A stretch of 18,545 bases of DNA from JARLFX01 sp036404255. Lineage in GTDB: Bacteria > Acidobacteriota > Terriglobia > Terriglobales > Acidobacteriaceae. Shown one piece after another: positions 14,420 through 18,545 of the stretch. The position numbers and the translations under genes were made by a program. The notes under the pieces were generated by a model. It did no database searches. It was given only the letters and a program-made list of their open reading frames with translations, and was not told where the DNA came from. Location of the stretch: assembly GCA_036404255.1 (NCBI GenBank), contig DASWOP010000113.1:1-18545 (forward strand), read 5' to 3'. The number at the start of each line of letters is the position of its first letter. The first letter of the stretch is position 1.

Positions 14420-17400
14420 ATGAATCGGAATTTGGTAACGAGCAAGGCGCTGTATGCCATCCGCGGACTGATTGCGAACGGTCTCTTGTGTCTGGCGCTG
14501 TGCGTGGTACTGCTAGGCAGCATGGCCCATGCGCAGGTTGGCTCGGCATCCCTCAGCGGCGTGGTACAGGATCAGACCGGCGCTATTATTCCAGCCGCGA
14601 CCGTCATTTTGAAGAACGCTGCGAGCGGCAACGTCCTCACTCTTCGGAGCAACTCTTCCGGGGCATTTACCTTTGCCGCCGTTCCCAGCGGCGACTACTC
14701 CTTGACGGTCAAACGTGATGGCTTCAAGGCCTTTATGCAGACTGGGATTCATCTCAATCCGGGCGACACAATCTCTGTGCCTAATCTGAACCTGAAGCTC
14801 GGCGACACGGCGGAGACCGTGACGGTCACCACGGAGATTGCTGGGTTGCCGCTGGATAGTGGTCAATTGAGTTCTACCATCTCAGCGCAGAATCTGGACC
14901 AGTTATCTATCGTGGGACGCGACGCGACAGAGCTAGAGCGTATCCTGCCAGGATTTGCAATCCGCTATAACTCGGGTGGTTCAGCCGCGACAAATGCAGC
15001 ACCCGATTTTACCCAGGTACAGATTGGCCAGCCTACGCCCTATGCCTCCAATGGCGCACCGGTCGCGGGTATTTCACTGAAATTGGATGGTGCGAACCTG
15101 ACAGATGCGGGCAGTTTTGGGGCGAATCTTCAGAACATCAACGACTCGTTCGTGAGCGAAGTGCATGTGCAAACGTCCAACTTTGGCCCCGATCAGTCGA
15201 ATGGGCCGGTCGTGATCTCTGGCGTAACCAAGTCGGGCACCGACGTCTATCATGGGTCGCTATATACCTACGCGCGTACCTATCAACTGAACTCTAACGA
15301 CTGGTTGTCGAACTTCAACGGTATCGCGAGGCCGAATGACCGATTTATCTATCCCGGGGGCACGTTTAGCGGGCCGGTTCCTCACTTCAAAAAGCTAACC
15401 TTCTTTGCTGGCGCCGAGTATGACGCGCAGCGGAATGTGTATGCCTACGGTAGCGCAGGCAGTGCGATCATTCACGCCCTGGTTCCCACCCAAAGGATGC
15501 GCGGTGGGGATTTCAGCGCAACGGAACTTTCGAACTATCTTGGGACAAACGTAACCAGCGGCAACTATGGCACCTTCAATACACCGCCAACTATAGGAGA
15601 TGACGGCTCGAACCTGTCGAACGGCAATATCGCTGCATTCCTGGATCCGGGCGCGATGGCACTCGTAAACGGCACATTGCCGTTGCCAACCCGCACGCAG
15701 ACGGGCAAGGACGGTTTCAATTACGACAATCTAGATCTGGTGAACAACAACGTGAGCCAGTTTGTAGGCCGCGTGGACTATGCCATCAGTCCGCGTAACC
15801 AGTTCTTCGTTCGTTACAGCTTCGAAAAGGGGAAGACGGGACAGCCGCTTGTGCCCTACTATGCACCTAACAGCGTAATGGGCGAGGTGAACACACCCGG
15901 CTATGGGGTAAATAACAACATCTGGGTCCACAGCGCGTCTGCGAACTACGTCACGCTGTTTTCGTCCACGTTGACCAATGAAATCTATGCAACCCTCACA
16001 TCGTTCGTTGAGTCCTTTGACGCGCGGCAGATTGCAGCGCTGCAGAAGGGGGCAATCAACTATCCTTACAACGGCGCATTCGACAACGGCAGCACACAAT
16101 ATCCACAACTTGGGACCTACACCACGTATGGCGGCCTGCCGCTCGGTCTCTGGCCCGACTACTCAACCAATCCGTTGCGACTGAAGAAATTTCAGCCAAA
16201 TGTCGGCGACAATCTGACCAAGGTTTGGGGCAGGCACACGGTGAAGGCTGGAATCTTCGCCCAGCGCACCACCAACAACCAGACAGCGACCAATCCTTCG
16301 ACCAGCGGCATCATTCAGAACTACTACTACGGCGGCGCGGGTTCTGGCTTCTCTGACTACAACGGGAAATATCCTGACGGCTCTCCCGCATATGGCAACT
16401 ATCACGTGAACAGCGGCAATGCCTTGGCAAACTTCTTCGAAGGGCAGATCCAGGACTGGCGCCAGCAAAACTTCAATCCCTATACGAACCTCTACTTCTG
16501 GAACGTGGATTTCTATGGGATGGATACCTGGCATGTGACCCAGAATGTGATGGTGACGTTCGGCGCTCGCGTAGCCAAACTGGGTGCGTGGCAGGATGCG
16601 CATGGACTAGGAGCCGCTATCTGGAATCCGGCGCTTTACACCACAGCATACGATCCAACGAACAACCCGCTGCCCGGCATCACTTGGCACGGGCGTACAG
16701 CGTCTGTTCCTAACTCCGGCATGAAAGCCCCACCACTTTATTTTGAGCCCCGCGTTGGCTTTGCCTGGGACGTTTTCAAAGACGGTAAAACGGTGGTGCG
16801 TGGTGGCTTCGGCATCTATCGTTTCCATGATGCGGTCACCGACGTGACGAACATGTTTGCCGAGGCGGAAAATGTTCGTTATGCCGATTTGCAGGGTTTT
16901 GGTGGTAACACCCTGGAAGGGGTGAACACACTCCACCTAAATCCGAATACTTATGGCAATACCGGAACCGGCAGCACGGAGACCTTCATCCCCCCACCCA
17001 CTGTTTATGGACTGGATCCCAATGACGATAAGCAGCCGGTCACCAATAACTACAGCCTGAGCGTTGCTCAGCAGATGCCCGGCAAGTGGATTCTGCAGAT
17101 CTCTTATGTAGGCAACAACAGTAATTCACTGATGAACAACGGCACCACGCAAGCGGTGGTGTTGAACAATGTGAACGCACTTCCAATCGGTGCGCTGTTC
17201 ACTCCGGCTGCGGCACTAGCGATCAACAACGGCGCGCACTATAACGCTTGCAATCCGACGGGATGTACCCCGGCGCAGGCGGCAAGCCTCGACAACATCT
17301 ACAACTACGATGGAGATAAATCGGTTCAGAAGGCGCGGCCGTATGACAGATACAGCCAGATTCTTGTGCCTGAACACAACACGTATGCAAATTACAACGG

Positions 17401-18205
17401 TATACAGGTTGAGGCAATCAAACAGTTGGGCCGCTTCAACTTCAATATCAATTACAGCTTCTCCAAGGCACTTGGAATTCTCGGGTCCTCGGCGGATTTC
17501 AACTGGACCGCAGGTATGGATCCATTCCACATGGGTAACAACTATGGTCCGATGAACTTCGACCGTAGCCAGGTGCTGAACCTGAGCTACTCCTACCAGA
17601 CGCGGAAGTTTACCGATGCGCGTCTTCTTGGTAGCTTCATCAATGGTTGGCTTATTTCCGGTATCACCAACCTGCAGAGCGGGCCCAACATGCAGACCGG
17701 GGTGAGTGCTTCGCCCGGTTTCTACGCGCAGGGAAACATCGGACAGGGCGCCAATGCGTATTCCGTTTCATCGCAGTCGATCCTGGGAACGCCCGATGTC
17801 AACCTGCAACCTGTGTTGAAGTGTGACCCCGGAACTGGACGCAAAAAGGACCAGTATCTGAACTCTGCCTGCTTTGCTCTGCCGGCAACTGGAACGAACG
17901 GCCAGTACATTGAGCCGTACGTACATGGTACGGCATTCTTCAATACCGATCTTACCGTGGAGAAGAGCTTCGGGATGGGATCGGGGAGGAGCTTACGGCT
18001 ACGCTATGCTGCATTCAACTTTCTCAACCATCCGCTACATAGCTTCGGCACAGGCTATGCGTCGCAGACAACGCTGCAGTTGAGCGATACCTCCGCCACC
18101 GCAACACCTGGAACTGCAACTAGTGCTCCTTCCACAGATTTCGGCTCAGCGCCGTACAAGCTTGGCCGGCGCCTCTCGGAAGTATCTCTGAAGTACAACT
18201 TCTAA
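14420..18205 (+). CDS. Oar-like TonB-dependent receptor with carboxypeptidase-regulatory-like domain
   Basis: A 1261-residue outer-membrane protein. The ATG at 14420 has GGAGG at 14411-14415; the frame also opens at TTG 14348, without a ribosome binding site. The signal peptide ends near residue 38 (VVLLGSMAHA|Q). A CarboxypepD_reg-like beta-sandwich follows, about residues 41-125 (SLSGVVQDQTGAIIPAATV, SGAFTFAAVPSGDYSLTV). Then comes a plug-like region (LDSGQLSSTISAQNLDQLSI ... LERILPGFAIR) and a long barrel rich in aromatic alternating strands, ending in RLSEVSLKYNF with the terminal Phe used by the BAM machinery. Such receptors form large families in Acidobacteriota and may bind or import glycans, peptides or other large ligands; no SusD-like partner is present. 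No clear TonB box is seen. A hairpin terminator follows at 18216. Confidence 0.93.
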   Translation: MNRNLVTSKALYAIRGLIANGLLCLALCVVLLGSMAHAQVGSASLSGVVQDQTGAIIPAATVILKNAASGNVLTLRSNSSGAFTFAAVPSGDYSLTVKRDGFKAFMQTGIHLNPGDTISVPNLNLKLGDTAETVTVTTEIAGLPLDSGQLSSTISAQNLDQLSIVGRDATELERILPGFAIRYNSGGSAATNAAPDFTQVQIGQPTPYASNGAPVAGISLKLDGANLTDAGSFGANLQNINDSFVSEVHVQTSNFGPDQSNGPVVISGVTKSGTDVYHGSLYTYARTYQLNSNDWLSNFNGIARPNDRFIYPGGTFSGPVPHFKKLTFFAGAEYDAQRNVYAYGSAGSAIIHALVPTQRMRGGDFSATELSNYLGTNVTSGNYGTFNTPPTIGDDGSNLSNGNIAAFLDPGAMALVNGTLPLPTRTQTGKDGFNYDNLDLVNNNVSQFVGRVDYAISPRNQFFVRYSFEKGKTGQPLVPYYAPNSVMGEVNTPGYGVNNNIWVHSASANYVTLFSSTLTNEIYATLTSFVESFDARQIAALQKGAINYPYNGAFDNGSTQYPQLGTYTTYGGLPLGLWPDYSTNPLRLKKFQPNVGDNLTKVWGRHTVKAGIFAQRTTNNQTATNPSTSGIIQNYYYGGAGSGFSDYNGKYPDGSPAYGNYHVNSGNALANFFEGQIQDWRQQNFNPYTNLYFWNVDFYGMDTWHVTQNVMVTFGARVAKLGAWQDAHGLGAAIWNPALYTTAYDPTNNPLPGITWHGRTASVPNSGMKAPPLYFEPRVGFAWDVFKDGKTVVRGGFGIYRFHDAVTDVTNMFAEAENVRYADLQGFGGNTLEGVNTLHLNPNTYGNTGTGSTETFIPPPTVYGLDPNDDKQPVTNNYSLSVAQQMPGKWILQISYVGNNSNSLMNNGTTQAVVLNNVNALPIGALFTPAAALAINNGAHYNACNPTGCTPAQAASLDNIYNYDGDKSVQKARPYDRYSQILVPEHNTYANYNGIQVEAIKQLGRFNFNINYSFSKALGILGSSADFNWTAGMDPFHMGNNYGPMNFDRSQVLNLSYSYQTRKFTDARLLGSFINGWLISGITNLQSGPNMQTGVSASPGFYAQGNIGQGANAYSVSSQSILGTPDVNLQPVLKCDPGTGRKKDQYLNSACFALPATGTNGQYIEPYVHGTAFFNTDLTVEKSFGMGSGRSLRLRYAAFNFLNHPLHSFGTGYASQTTLQLSDTSATATPGTATSAPSTDFGSAPYKLGRRLSEVSLKYNF

Positions 18206-18215
18206 TCAACCAGCC

Positions 18216-18255
18216 GCGGCCGTGACGCGCTCATTACATCACGGCCGCGTTTCAT
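18216..18255 (+). terminator. intrinsic terminator of the receptor gene
   Basis: GCGGCCGTGA (18216-18225) pairs perfectly with TCACGGCCGC (18239-18248) across a 13-base loop, followed by GTTTCATT. It starts 11 bases after the receptor stop codon. The T-run is short but the stem is strong. Confidence 0.75.
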
Positions 18256-18342
18256 TCCACAAGCTCATTCGCGCTCTGGTTCCGCCCGGCAGGATTTGAG
18301 TTACGGGCATTCTGTAATGCAACTTGTTTTTGGAGAATTCAC

Positions 18343-18545
18343 ATGTGCGCGCGAGGAGCATCAGCTTCCATTCTTTGTTTCATCTTCAGTGTGGGCAGCG
18401 GCCTCAATGCATATGCTCAGAGCGGTCCGAAAGATGCCGCAACCGCCCGCTCATTTGCTGCAATCACCAGCGTGACAGCGTTGGCCAATGGCATGGAAGT
18501 GCATGATGGCCAATTGGTGCTGCGCGTCATCGCGTTGCGGGATGA
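18343..18545 (+). CDS. secreted protein, probable GH31-like glycosidase, N-terminal fragment
   Basis: The open frame runs from ATG 18343 to the end of the window (67 whole codons). GGAG at 18332-18335 is seven bases upstream. The N-terminus is a signal peptide (ASILCFIFSVGSGLNAYAQ, cleavage near residue 26). The start of the mature protein, ITSVTALANGMEVHDGQLVL then RVIALRD, looks like the first beta-strands of the N-terminal domain of GH31 alpha-glucosidase-type enzymes, where a 'nGv.i..g...l.v.alrdd..RvR' pattern is common. This is judged from a short stretch and needs the rest of the gene. Its position after the TonB-dependent receptor fits a glycan-use role. It probably has its own promoter, since a terminator lies between them. 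Confidence 0.6.
   Translation, partial: MCARGASASILCFIFSVGSGLNAYAQSGPKDAATARSFAAITSVTALANGMEVHDGQLVLRVIALRD

Overview
The window most likely comes from an Acidobacteriota chromosome (class Terriglobia, family Acidobacteriaceae or close relatives). Three things suggest this. There is a ~1260-residue Oar-like TonB-dependent receptor with an N-terminal carboxypeptidase-regulatory-like domain. Next to it lies a divergent membrane-anchored protein of a family I know mainly from that phylum. Intergenic DNA also holds many copies of an interspersed GTCATTCTGAGCG-type repeat and short CACGGCTTCAGCCGTG-type hairpins. This placement is inference; no rRNA or marker gene is present.

Positions 1-1896 (+): the 3' end of a GT2 polyprenyl-phosphate glycosyltransferase, followed by a multi-spanning GT87/DUF2029-like membrane protein whose start looks frameshifted or non-canonical. 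This pair suggests lipid-linked sugar transfer to the envelope. Positions 1889-2743 (-): purU, formyltetrahydrofolate deformylase, overlapping the preceding gene tail to tail by 8 bp. Positions 2958-3661 (+): two tandem small DoxX-like membrane proteins overlapping by 4 bp. Positions 3662-3938: repeats. Positions 3939-5141 (+): a HI0933/YhiN-family flavoprotein. Positions 5142-5900: a gene-poor stretch full of repeats and hairpins. Positions 5901-6071 (+): a small disordered hypothetical protein followed by a perfect 30-bp palindrome. Positions 6202-7380 (-): alaC, alanine aminotransferase. Positions 7537-7612 (+): a tRNA with anticodon CAT, best read as tRNA-Ile2.

Positions 7809-18545 look like a sugar-acquisition region. 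It holds a DeoR-type regulator and a sugar-porter MFS permease (+), then a Tat-exported type-B carboxylesterase (-) and a DUF2007-like/zinc-ribbon protein (-). After these come a membrane-anchored CadC-like regulator candidate (-), the divergent Oar-like receptor (+), and the start of a secreted protein resembling the N-terminus of GH31 glycosidases (+). A plausible scheme is outer-membrane binding or uptake of a glycan by the receptor, trimming by the esterase and glycosidase, and inner-membrane uptake by the permease under DeoR-family control. That link is inferred from gene order only.

No CRISPR array, transposase, integrase, phage gene or defence system was seen. The less ordinary signals are regulatory or structural: a hairpin that would hide the ribosome binding site of the zinc-ribbon gene, a 14-codon leader ORF with its own Shine-Dalgarno ahead of the receptor, compensatory base changes between two hairpin-repeat copies, a ~90-residue insertion in the sugar porter, and the frameshift-like start of the GT87-like gene.
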